Shown one piece after another: positions 1 through 5,783 of a stretch of DNA of 5,783 nt. Positions within the stretch are counted from its first letter, which is position 1, and each line of letters starts with the position of its first letter. A program made the position numbers and the translations under genes. The notes beneath the pieces were generated by a model. That model was not told the DNA's origin and made no database searches. It worked only from the letters and a program-made list of their open reading frames with translations. Source of the DNA: Victivallales bacterium (lineage in GTDB: Bacteria > Verrucomicrobiota > Lentisphaeria > Oligosphaerales > Oligosphaeraceae); the NCBI GenBank assembly GCA_017615955.1, contig JAFZZD010000727.1, positions 1 through 5,783 of the forward strand, given 5' to 3'.

Positions 1-126
1 AAGAAAGCCAATCTTCTCCAGTTCGGGTTCAATGAAATTGTTGGGAAGCCCCAGCCTTTCCGCCTCAATTCTGTAGAATGCCTCAAGCTCTTCGCGGCTT
101 TGTTCTATGTTGTCGTTTTCTGGCAT
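1..126 (-). CDS. Unrecognised protein, N-terminal 42 residues only
   Basis: This is the 5' end of a minus-strand gene cut by the left edge of the window. The start ATG is at 126-124, preceded by an AGGGA Shine-Dalgarno match at 138-134 with a 7-nt spacer, which makes the start convincing. The visible peptide begins MPENDNIEQSREELEAFYRI and ends at NFIEPELEKIGFL. It is acidic and predicted helical, with no signal peptide or membrane segment, so it is probably a cytoplasmic protein. I do not recognise the family. It lies 159 nt downstream of the Dus-family gene on the same strand, beyond a large inverted repeat, so it may form a separate transcription unit or the tail of the same one. The reading frame and start are well supported; the function is unknown. 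Confidence 0.75.
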   Translation of the reverse strand, partial: MPENDNIEQSREELEAFYRIEAERLGLPNNFIEPELEKIGFL

Positions 127-152
127 GTGTTTATCCCTGAAATAGAAACCAT

Positions 153-180
153 AACATAGCTGAATTTGCCAAGTCCGCAA
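153..180 (-). promoter_or_regulatory. Possible sigma70-type promoter for the left-edge gene
   Basis: On the minus strand, TTGCGG (180-175) and TATGTT (158-153) are separated by 16 nt. They resemble -35 and -10 boxes and would give a transcription start roughly 20 nt upstream of the ATG at 126. The matches to consensus are only moderate (3/6 and 4/6), and the host's promoter consensus is unknown. The main support is the position: it lies between the inverted repeat and a gene with a clear ribosome-binding site. This is an inference only. Confidence 0.25.
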
Positions 181-198
181 GCGTTTATTTGCGCCTCA

Positions 199-327
199 CG
201 CTGTTCCGCGCGGCCAGTTGGCCGCGCGTCAGGACGTTGGACTTCCATGTGCGCCTAGGTGTACAAAGCAGAGGCCGAATGGCATTCACGCGTCCTGACG
301 CGCGGCCAATGGCCGCGCGGAGCAGCG
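199..327. repeat. Nested inverted repeat, REP/BIME-like palindrome pair
   Basis: Arm 199-236 (38 bp) and arm 291-327 (37 bp) are reverse complements of each other, apart from one substitution (204 versus 322) and one single-base indel near the arm centre. The loop between them is 54 nt (237-290). Each arm also contains its own perfect palindrome with 10-bp half-sites CGCGCGGCCA / TGGCCGCGCG: 207-216 with 219-228, and 299-308 with 310-319. An RNA or single strand could therefore fold either as two short hairpins or as one long stem. The right arm lies inside the last codons of the Dus-family gene; the left arm is intergenic. No T-run follows either hairpin on the minus strand, so it does not look like an intrinsic terminator. 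The arrangement of two palindromic units head to head resembles a bacterial interspersed mosaic element or a small MITE. No target-site duplication was evident at the ends. Confidence 0.85.
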
Positions 328-1257
328 GATTTCCGCGAGCAGTTGTCTGAATTCTGGGCTTTCCTCGCCGAACATAGTTCTGGCAATCTTCAGCAGGAAT
401 ACCTGATGCCTTTTGCTTTGGCCTGACATCTGGCCTATCTTCCTCAGGAACACCAGTTTCTCCTGGCTGGACATCTGCAGCAGCTCCGTGGGCAGGCCCT
501 GGCACATCATCCTGATTTCCCGCAGCAGCATGGGGTTTTTCATCAGCCCCCGTGCAGGTGCGACGCCGTCCACCTGCGCAATGTCATACATCCTGATTGC
601 GTCCTGGACAGTGAAGAGGTCTCCCGAACCAAAGAAGGGAATGTCGTCCAGAAGGGAATGCATCTTCGCCAGACGCTCATAGCCGTGGGGGACAGGTTCA
701 TACATTTCCTGCACGGTTCTGAAATGGCAGGTCACCAGGGCAGGAGAGGCCTCCCGCACAGCAGCGGCAATTTCCTCCATTTCGGCGATGTCCTTGTAGG
801 CGCAACGCAACTTTATTGAAATAGGCCTGCCATTGGAGGCGGCCTTCATTGCTAGCAGAGTGTCCTTGATCCACTGGGGCTGCAACAGCCTTTTGCCGCC
901 GCCTCCGCTGCTGAGCACTTGTGGACTTGGGCAGGCGCAGTTCAAATCAACGCAAAGCACACCCAGGGAATGAAGCCTTGCGGCTGATTGCGCAAGAAGT
1001 TCGCTTTCAGTGCCAAGCAACTGCGCGATTACGGGAAGTCCACTGGACAGAAATGGCGAAAGACGTGCCTTGAAACGAGACAGGCGCGGCACACCGCTGG
1101 AAATGCGTATGAATGGCGTGAACCAGGCATCCACCAGTTGCAAGGCGGTGAACAACTCCACAAAGGAGCCTTCCGTCACGCCTTCCATGGGGCCTGGTAT
1201 TATGCGGGAGGGCAGGGCACTCCCATTTGGGAAGACTAGTGGCTCAAGCCAGTTCAT
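286..1257 (-). CDS. tRNA-dihydrouridine synthase family protein (divergent Dus)
   Basis: This 323-residue protein has the FMN-dependent Dus TIM-barrel pattern. Dus enzymes use NADPH to reduce specific uridines in tRNA to dihydrouridine in the cytoplasm. Recognisable motifs in order are: GPMEGVTE (21-28, family APMxGVTD), VIAQLLGTE (76-84), DLNCACPSPQV (104-114, family DxNxGCPxxxV, placing the likely catalytic Cys at 109), SIKLR (147-151, family VKxR; Lys149 is the expected FMN contact), CHFRT (177-181, family HGRT; His178 kept), FFGSGDLFTVQDA (208-220, family xxGNGDIxxxxDA) and DGVAPARGLMKNPML (230-244, family DGVMIGRGxxxNPxL). The length is normal for the family. Many motif positions deviate, so the substrate position cannot be assigned to DusA, B or C. 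The start ATG overlaps the end of argH by 14 nt with no clear Shine-Dalgarno, suggesting coupled translation. The last 13 codons coincide with an arm of the inverted repeat at 199-327. Confidence 0.88.
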   Translation of the reverse strand: MNWLEPLVFPNGSALPSRIIPGPMEGVTEGSFVELFTALQLVDAWFTPFIRISSGVPRLSRFKARLSPFLSSGLPVIAQLLGTESELLAQSAARLHSLGVLCVDLNCACPSPQVLSSGGGGKRLLQPQWIKDTLLAMKAASNGRPISIKLRCAYKDIAEMEEIAAAVREASPALVTCHFRTVQEMYEPVPHGYERLAKMHSLLDDIPFFGSGDLFTVQDAIRMYDIAQVDGVAPARGLMKNPMLLREIRMMCQGLPTELLQMSSQEKLVFLRKIGQMSGQSKRHQVFLLKIARTMFGEESPEFRQLLAEIRCSARPLAARQDA

Positions 1258-2614
1258 TCTGCCAATACGCGATCTGGCTTTCTACATTCTCCAGCGCAGT
1301 GCCGCCCATCGCCTTGCGGGCGGAAATGCTGTGGTCTGGATTGAATATGAGGAGGCATTCCTCCGTGGCGTTGGGAATGCACTGGCGCATTTCGTCCAGG
1401 CTGACCTTGTCAAGAGCCTTGTTGCTTCTTGCACAATAACCTACCAGGCTGCCCACCTGATGATGGGCCTCGCGGAAAGGAACGCCCTGGCGTACCAGCC
1501 ATTCCGCCAAATCCGTCGCCATGAGCGCTGGGTCAGAGGCGGCCTGGCGCATGCGCTCTGGCCGTGGCTCCAGTGTGCCCAGCATTGCGCTCATCGTGGC
1601 AAGCGCCAGGGAGACAGTGTCCAGTGCGTCGAAGAGACCTTCCTTGTCTTCCTGCAAGTCCCTGTTGTATGTGAGGGGCAGGCCTTTCATCGTGGTGAGA
1701 AGTGCCATCAGGTGTCCATATACGCGCCCCGTCTTGCCCCTGGTAAGTTCCGCCACATCGGGGTTCTTCTTCTGGGGCATGAGACTGGAGCCCGTGGTGA
1801 ACGCGTCACCCAGCGTGATGAAGGCGAATTCCTGGCTGAACCAGATGATTATGTCCTCGGAAAGACGAGAAAGATGCATTGCGATTATGGAGAGGTCCGC
1901 CAGCATCTCGATGATGTGGTCTCTGTCCGCCACGGAATCCATGCTGTTGCGTGTCACCTCTTTGAAGCCCAGCTGTTCCGCCACGAACTGCCTGTCCAGT
2001 GGAAGTGTGCTGCCCGCGATTGCGCCAGAACCCAATGGCAGACGGTTGAGGCGGTTCTGGCAGTCCTTGAGGCGTTCCTTGTCCCTGCCGAACATTTCCA
2101 CATATGCCAGCAGATGATGGGCGAAAAGCACTGGCTGCGCGTGCTGGAGATGGGTGAAGCCAGGCATGATCACGTCCTTGTGCTTGACGGCCAATGCCAG
2201 CAGCGCCTTCTGCATTGCAGAAAGCTGCTCTACAAGCTGTGTGCATTCATGGCGCATGAAAAGGCGCTCGTCCGTGGCAATCTGGTCATTGCGGCTGCGT
2301 CCAGTGTGGAGCCGCGCTCCTGGCTTGCCGATCAGCTCGGTAAGGCGGGATTCCACGTTCATGTGTATGTCCTCCAGCTCTTCCTTGAAATCGAACTTGC
2401 CCGCCTCGATTTCCGCCAGCACCTGGTCCAGGCCATTGACTATGGCGTCCGCATCCTCCTGGGGAATGATGCCCTGCTTTGCCAGCATCCTGGCGTGTGC
2501 CTTGCTGCCTGCAATGTCAAAGGGATAGAGGCGCCTGTCGTATGAGATGGATTCCGAATATTTCGCCACGAGGGCATCCGTCTTCTCTGCAAATCTTCCG
2601 TTCCAAAGTGTCAT
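1244..2614 (-). CDS. argH: Argininosuccinate lyase
   Basis: This 456-residue enzyme of the fumarase/aspartase superfamily cleaves argininosuccinate to arginine and fumarate, the last step of arginine biosynthesis, as a cytoplasmic homotetramer. Visible landmarks are the N-terminal LWNGRF start typical of ArgH (3-8), HTGRSRNDQ (103-111), PGFTHLQHAQP (151-161, with His155 at the expected catalytic histidine), and the superfamily signature TGSSLMPQKKNPD (274-286, with the flexible-loop serines 276/277, one of which is the catalytic base in homologues). The C-terminal region is complete, and the length matches bacterial ArgH (about 455-465). The start is taken as ATG 2614-2612 because AAGGA (2627-2623) lies 8 nt upstream and the protein then begins as known ArgH proteins do. 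The frame stays open upstream to 2806, but only through repeat DNA. No other arginine gene is in the window. The gene's end overlaps the Dus-family start. Confidence 0.98.
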   Translation of the reverse strand: MTLWNGRFAEKTDALVAKYSESISYDRRLYPFDIAGSKAHARMLAKQGIIPQEDADAIVNGLDQVLAEIEAGKFDFKEELEDIHMNVESRLTELIGKPGARLHTGRSRNDQIATDERLFMRHECTQLVEQLSAMQKALLALAVKHKDVIMPGFTHLQHAQPVLFAHHLLAYVEMFGRDKERLKDCQNRLNRLPLGSGAIAGSTLPLDRQFVAEQLGFKEVTRNSMDSVADRDHIIEMLADLSIIAMHLSRLSEDIIIWFSQEFAFITLGDAFTTGSSLMPQKKNPDVAELTRGKTGRVYGHLMALLTTMKGLPLTYNRDLQEDKEGLFDALDTVSLALATMSAMLGTLEPRPERMRQAASDPALMATDLAEWLVRQGVPFREAHHQVGSLVGYCARSNKALDKVSLDEMRQCIPNATEECLLIFNPDHSISARKAMGGTALENVESQIAYWQNELA

Positions 2615-2622
2615 CTTGTTTT

Positions 2623-2627
2623 TCCTT
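2623..2627 (-). promoter_or_regulatory. Ribosome-binding site that fixes the argH start
   Basis: On the minus strand, AAGGA ends 8 nt before ATG 2614-2612. It sits in the only 20 nt of non-repeat DNA (2615-2634) between the tandem repeat and argH. It decides in favour of the 456-residue protein over the upstream in-frame ATG codons inside the repeats. Confidence 0.7.
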
Positions 2628-2634
2628 GTTGTTT

Positions 2635-2771
2635 GTGGGCACCGAGGCGGCGCCCACTCAGGTTGCCTTATCGGGAACTCGCCTGTGGCATTATGGCGAT
2701 TGTGGTGGGCGCCGAGGCGGCGCCCACTCAAGTTGCCCTGGCGGGAACTCGCCTGTGGCATTATGGCGATT
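2635..2771. repeat. Two tandem 67-bp palindrome-bearing repeat units
   Basis: Copy 1 is 2635-2701 and copy 2 is 2705-2771, in the same orientation with a 70-bp period and a 3-nt spacer (2702-2704). They differ at five positions (62/67 identical): 2641/2711, 2661/2731, 2668/2738, 2670/2740 and 2671/2741. Each copy carries a GC-rich palindrome at its left end with half-sites GTGGGCGCCG / CGGCGCCCAC around a 3-nt centre: 2635-2657, with one substitution at 2641, and 2705-2727, perfect. The rest of each unit includes the shared segments CGGGAACTCGCC and TGTGGCATTATGGCGATT. Copy 2 ends exactly one base before the stop codon of the TPR-like gene (2774-2772), and copy 1 ends 20 nt before the argH start. 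In the direction of transcription the hairpins are followed by A-rich or mixed sequence, not U-runs, so they are not canonical terminators. This is most likely a dispersed intergenic repeat family in this genome. Confidence 0.9.
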
Positions 2772-3596
2772 TTAGCGGTAGCGTCCGCCCATGCCAGGGC
2801 CGCCATAGCCTGGCTGCCCCCTCATGCGCTGTATGCGTGGGGCTTCCAGCGCCAAGGCATACCACTGGTCGTTCAACGCTGCATTGGAGAAGCGGTTCAC
2901 ATGCCCGTTGCGGAGGTTATCCAGATTCTGCTTGAGCACATCGCTTTCAGCGCGTGTCTTTGCCTGCGTCAGCACTTGTATTGCGCCGTCGATATCTTTC
3001 TTCTGCACCAGGATCCAGGAATACAGGGCGTAGATAAGCACGCCTTTCTCGTCCTTGAAACGCCTGGCTCCCTTGTTGAACAGCTTTTTCACTTCATCCA
3101 TCTTGTCCTTCTTGTAGCAGCGTGCCATCTTCATCGCCAGCACCAGCGGGTCAAAGAGCATGGCATGCTCGAAATACTTGTCCGCCAGGTCATATTCCTT
3201 CAGCTGATAGTGGAACTGGGCGCGGATTGTGTCTGTCTGCCGCTTTATGAGTATATTCCATTTCTCGAACTTCTTCAGCCCGTCCAGCAGGGAAATCGCC
3301 TCACGCACGGCCTGTGCCTGCTCGGCCTCGATTTCCGTCTGGAATTTTGGCGTGGCACGGCCCGCCATGAGGTTCACCTTCCTGGTAAGGTACTGCTGTT
3401 TTTCAAGTATGTGGTTCTGCACCACCATGAACGCCGCCTCCAGCTTCTTCTTGAGAAGCAGGCTGATGAGCGCATTTACACCAAAGAAGCCCAGAATGCC
3501 CATGATTACGGACGACACAATACCCCAGTCCGCAAAGCGGTGCAGGCTGAAGGATATGCCGAATCCAACGACTAATGAAATGACAAGTGATAGCAC
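2772..3596 (-). CDS. Membrane-anchored TPR-like protein, function unknown
   Basis: This 274-residue protein is not assignable to a named family. Two hydrophobic segments at the N terminus (about 2-17 and 25-48) should form a membrane hairpin. The basic stretch KKK at 49-51 directly after the second segment predicts, by the positive-inside rule, a cytoplasmic C-terminal domain. Residues 52-110 are predicted helical and charged. From about 123 to 225 there are helical pairs with TPR-like spacing, for example HYQLKEYDLADKYFEHAMLF (129-148), followed by units at about 152-180 and 186-215. The end is rich in Gly, Pro and Arg (QPGYGGPGMGGRYR, 261-274), a flexible and possibly RNA- or protein-binding tail. 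The start is GTG at 3596, with AGGAG at 3607-3603 and a 6-nt spacer; the next in-frame ATG (residue 32) would cut into the second membrane segment. It lies 32 nt downstream of rnr and is probably co-transcribed with it. The role may be a membrane scaffold, but that is inference. Confidence 0.88.
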   Translation of the reverse strand: MLSLVISLVVGFGISFSLHRFADWGIVSSVIMGILGFFGVNALISLLLKKKLEAAFMVVQNHILEKQQYLTRKVNLMAGRATPKFQTEIEAEQAQAVREAISLLDGLKKFEKWNILIKRQTDTIRAQFHYQLKEYDLADKYFEHAMLFDPLVLAMKMARCYKKDKMDEVKKLFNKGARRFKDEKGVLIYALYSWILVQKKDIDGAIQVLTQAKTRAESDVLKQNLDNLRNGHVNRFSNAALNDQWYALALEAPRIQRMRGQPGYGGPGMGGRYR

Positions 3597-3602
3597 TTTT
3601 CT

Positions 3603-3607
3603 CTCCT
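3603..3607 (-). promoter_or_regulatory. Strong ribosome-binding site that fixes a GTG start
   Basis: AGGAG on the minus strand, 6 nt upstream of GTG 3596-3594, lies in the 32-nt gap after the rnr stop codon. It supports initiation at GTG and inclusion of the first membrane segment of the TPR-like protein. Confidence 0.75.
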
Positions 3608-3628
3608 AAAATGACTTTTTTGTATGTG

Positions 3629-5749
3629 TTAGATGAAAGTACGCATGGGGCGCAGCAGCATTTCGCCTGCAATGTCGTCCACACGCAATGGCTGTGCGAA
3701 AAGGGTGTTTCCGATGGTGTAGCTGCGTTTGCCGTGGTCGAAGCGAAGCGTTCCGTTCTTGACGTTCTCCTTGCCGCGGCATCCTGGAAGCTGGTCGTAT
3801 GTCATGAATGCCATCAATGCGTACTGGGAGATGTACAATGAAATGCCGGTGGCGGCGAATTTCAGGATGGTGCATTCCAGATAGGCTTGCCTGTTGTCGC
3901 GGAAGTTGTCCATTATGTACTTGATTTTGAGCCTGTCGCTGGCGGCGAAGTAAGCCTGGTCGCAATTTACCTCGTTGGCATTGCATATCTGTGCCATTTC
4001 CACCATATCCTCCTGTGTGCGGTGCTTTTCTCCAGTGTCAAGCGCGATGAGCTGCTGATGCACCAGCAGGTCCGGATATCTCCGTATGGGGCTGGTGAAG
4101 TGGCAGTATGTCTCCTTTCCCAGGGCATAATGCCCTTCAGGCTGTGCGCCGTACATGGCCCTGGGCATGCAGCGGAGCAGGCCCATAATGATGGCGTCCG
4201 CGTTGGGTTCTTCGGCCAGCTGCGCCAGGAATGTGGCGAAGTTCACCCGGTTGTAGAACTTTGGCGGCTTGATGTCCATTATGTCCATGATAGTGGGCGT
4301 GATTTCCTTCAGATCCTCTTCATTGGGCTGGCTGTGGTTCCTGTAGAGGGCGGGCAGGTTCTTCTGCTTCATCTCCAATGCCACGCATACGTTGGCGGCC
4401 AACATCAATTCCTCCACCAGATTCGAGGACTTGCTCTCCTTTTGGGATGTGCTGATGCCAGTGATGTGGGGGGGATTGCCGCCGCAAAGAACACGCACCT
4501 CTTTTGGCGAAAACGGCAGGAACACCTCGGTGTTCGCCCTGTATTCACGCATCTTGCTGGCAAATGCCCACACCTGCTCCAGCGTGTTTCTCAACTCATT
4601 GGCAATCGTGGCGTCGTTCTCGCCGTCCAGCACCTTTTCAACCTGGTCGAATGTAAGGCGTTTCTTGCTGCGAATGATTGTGTGCGCACGTCTGGAATCA
4701 ATTACCTTCCCCCGTGGCGAAATGTGCATGAACACGCTGTGCGCCAGGCGGTCGCAGTCCTGCTTCAGGCTGCACAGTTCGTTGGAAAGGGCGAAGGGCA
4801 GCATGCCCACTGTCTTGCCAGGCAGATAGGAGGTGAAGCCACGTTTTCTGGCCGCCCTGTCCAAAGGCGTATTGGGACGGACGTAGCAGGCCACATCCGC
4901 AATGTGCACGCCAATGGTGGCGGTACCGTCCTTCTCCAGCTGGAACGAAATGGCGTCGTCGAAGTCTTTTGCATCCGCTGGGTCGATGGTGAAAGTCAGC
5001 AACTTGGTGCAGTCTTCCCGCTGCAATTCCAGTGGCTGGATTTTGAGTGCATTGTCCTCGGTGGCCTGGCTGTATTTTTCCGCAAGGCCGTATTCCTTTG
5101 AGATTGCCTTGAGCATGCCGGCTATGGTGTTGCCCCTGCCCAGGGGAGAAAGCAGCTGCGCCCTGAATGCGGCGTAGGCATTGCCGCTGGTCAGCAGTTT
5201 TGCAGTCACCCAGTCACCCATTTTGCAGCGGGCGAGCAAAGCTTCGCTGGCATCATCCAGTTCAAGCAGTATTGAGGATGGCAGGTCCCTGCGCATTGGG
5301 TGTATCACATAGTCGCCGTGCTCCGTGTCAATGCAGCCCACGAATGTGTCCTTGCCACGCTCAAGAATGCGTGTAATTTCGCCAGAAGGTCCCTTGGCTG
5401 ACTTTTCTGTGGCAAGGCGGCACTGCACCCTGTCCCCGCTGATGGCGCCCTTAGTGCTGTCTGGTGGAATGAAGAGGGTGCTGCCGTCCCTGTCCAGTGT
5501 TACGAAGCCGAAGCCAGCCGGGTTTCGCGAGAAGCTGCCCGTCAGCAGTCCCTTGCTTTCTGGCAGGCAGAACAAACCGCCATGCTTGCGCATGATTTCG
5601 CCATTCTCCAAGAGTTGCTTGAATTGCGTGCGGAGCTGGTCTTCGTCAATGTAGGCAAGCTCCGTGAACAACTGCTTTTTGCGAATGCCCGCCACTGGCT
5701 CCGTGGCAAGCAGTTCGATGATTTTTCGTTGTATATCTTTCTCTTTCAT
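3629..5749 (-). CDS. rnr: Ribonuclease R, 3'-5' exoribonuclease
   Basis: This 706-residue RNase II/R family enzyme hydrolyses RNA from the 3' end in the cytoplasm and can degrade structured RNA and defective stable RNA. Domains in order: an N-terminal winged-helix-like region (about 1-65), characteristic of RNase R rather than RNase II; cold-shock OB folds (about 68-130 and 133-200; GSFSRNPAGFGFV at 71-83); the RNB catalytic domain (about 245-570); and a C-terminal S1-like domain (about 617-700). TIDPADAKDFDDA (254-266) supplies the metal-binding aspartates 256, 262, 264 and 265. VHIADVACYVRP (281-292), LVEELMLAAN (444-453) and HFTSPIRRYPD (550-560) are further RNB signatures, so the active site is intact. 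It is shorter than the roughly 800-residue enterobacterial enzyme and lacks a long lysine-rich tail. The ATG at 5749 is the first start codon after an in-frame TAG at 5782-5780, although no good Shine-Dalgarno precedes it. It is followed by the TPR-like gene after 32 nt. Confidence 0.96.
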   Translation of the reverse strand: MKEKDIQRKIIELLATEPVAGIRKKQLFTELAYIDEDQLRTQFKQLLENGEIMRKHGGLFCLPESKGLLTGSFSRNPAGFGFVTLDRDGSTLFIPPDSTKGAISGDRVQCRLATEKSAKGPSGEITRILERGKDTFVGCIDTEHGDYVIHPMRRDLPSSILLELDDASEALLARCKMGDWVTAKLLTSGNAYAAFRAQLLSPLGRGNTIAGMLKAISKEYGLAEKYSQATEDNALKIQPLELQREDCTKLLTFTIDPADAKDFDDAISFQLEKDGTATIGVHIADVACYVRPNTPLDRAARKRGFTSYLPGKTVGMLPFALSNELCSLKQDCDRLAHSVFMHISPRGKVIDSRRAHTIIRSKKRLTFDQVEKVLDGENDATIANELRNTLEQVWAFASKMREYRANTEVFLPFSPKEVRVLCGGNPPHITGISTSQKESKSSNLVEELMLAANVCVALEMKQKNLPALYRNHSQPNEEDLKEITPTIMDIMDIKPPKFYNRVNFATFLAQLAEEPNADAIIMGLLRCMPRAMYGAQPEGHYALGKETYCHFTSPIRRYPDLLVHQQLIALDTGEKHRTQEDMVEMAQICNANEVNCDQAYFAASDRLKIKYIMDNFRDNRQAYLECTILKFAATGISLYISQYALMAFMTYDQLPGCRGKENVKNGTLRFDHGKRSYTIGNTLFAQPLRVDDIAGEMLLRPMRTFI

Positions 5750-5783
5750 AATAGGGGCGTAATATAAATGTTGGAGGCTCTAA

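Noticed and set aside
199..327. Intrinsic terminator of the argH-dus unit
   Set aside because: The stems are stable, but no U-tract follows either hairpin on the minus strand. Rho-dependent or repeat-associated termination cannot be excluded from sequence alone.
185..505. Minus-strand open frame overlapping the 3' end of the Dus-family gene in another frame
   Set aside because: It is low-complexity, Arg-rich translation of the inverted repeat and an alternative frame of a real gene, with no domain signal.
1010..2545. Long plus-strand open frame (511 codons) opposite argH and the Dus-family gene
   Set aside because: It is antisense to two well-identified genes, its peptide shows no recognisable domain, and it is explained by codon bias in a GC-rich gene on the other strand.
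2635..2727. Intrinsic terminator after the TPR-like gene
   Set aside because: The GC-rich hairpins are strong, but the minus-strand sequence after each one is CACAATCG or AAACAACAAGG, with no U-run. The plus-strand direction has none either.
2635..2771. CRISPR array
   Set aside because: There are only two units with a 3-nt spacer, and the repeat is 67 bp with an internal palindrome; there are no unique spacers or cas genes.
2615..2806. Upstream in-frame extension of argH by 64 residues, through both tandem repeats
   Set aside because: The added sequence is translated repeat DNA plus the end of the TPR-like gene. It has no match to the ArgH N terminus, and ATG 2614 has a good ribosome-binding site and the normal family start LWNGRF.
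3887..5101. Long plus-strand open frame (404 codons) opposite rnr
   Set aside because: It lies entirely antisense to the catalytic region of RNase R, which has intact motifs, and it has no supporting start site or domain.
5761..5766. TATATT as a -10 box for rnr on the minus strand
   Set aside because: It would give an almost leaderless transcript, and the correctly spaced -35 position falls outside the window, so it cannot be supported.

Overview
The window holds five protein-coding genes, all on the minus strand, so transcription runs from right to left. In that order they are: a complete RNase R-type 3'-5' exoribonuclease (rnr, 5749-3629), a small N-terminally membrane-anchored TPR-like protein of unknown function (3596-2772, GTG start), argininosuccinate lyase (argH, 2614-1244), a divergent tRNA-dihydrouridine synthase family protein (1257-286), and the first 42 codons of an unrecognised gene (126 to the left edge). 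No rRNA, tRNA, CRISPR array, transposase or phage gene was seen.

The genes are tightly packed. rnr and the TPR-like gene are separated by 32 nt and look co-transcribed. argH and the Dus-family gene overlap by 14 nt and are probably translationally coupled. The two gaps without coding sequence hold repeats. A 67-bp unit, present twice in direct tandem with a 70-bp period, fills almost all of the TPR-argH gap (2635-2771). A large inverted repeat (199-327), each arm of which is itself a GC-rich palindrome, lies at the 3' end of the Dus-family gene and runs into its last 13 codons. Neither element has the U-tract of an intrinsic terminator, so both look like REP/BIME-like intergenic palindromic repeats. 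Whole-genome copies would be needed to prove this.

The functions are housekeeping: RNA turnover and quality control (RNase R), arginine biosynthesis (ArgH) and tRNA modification (Dus family). No obvious pathway links argH to its neighbours. The organism is a bacterium of moderately high GC with Shine-Dalgarno sites at several genes. The compact housekeeping cluster with many palindromic spacer repeats would fit an uncultured PVC-group bacterium (Lentisphaerota/Kiritimatiellota-like), but that assignment is a guess and cannot be proved from the window.

I found no convincing new multi-gene system. The most interesting features are the two palindromic repeat structures placed at gene 3' ends, especially the one that appears to supply the C-terminal tail of the Dus-family protein, and the uncharacterised membrane/TPR protein next to RNase R.
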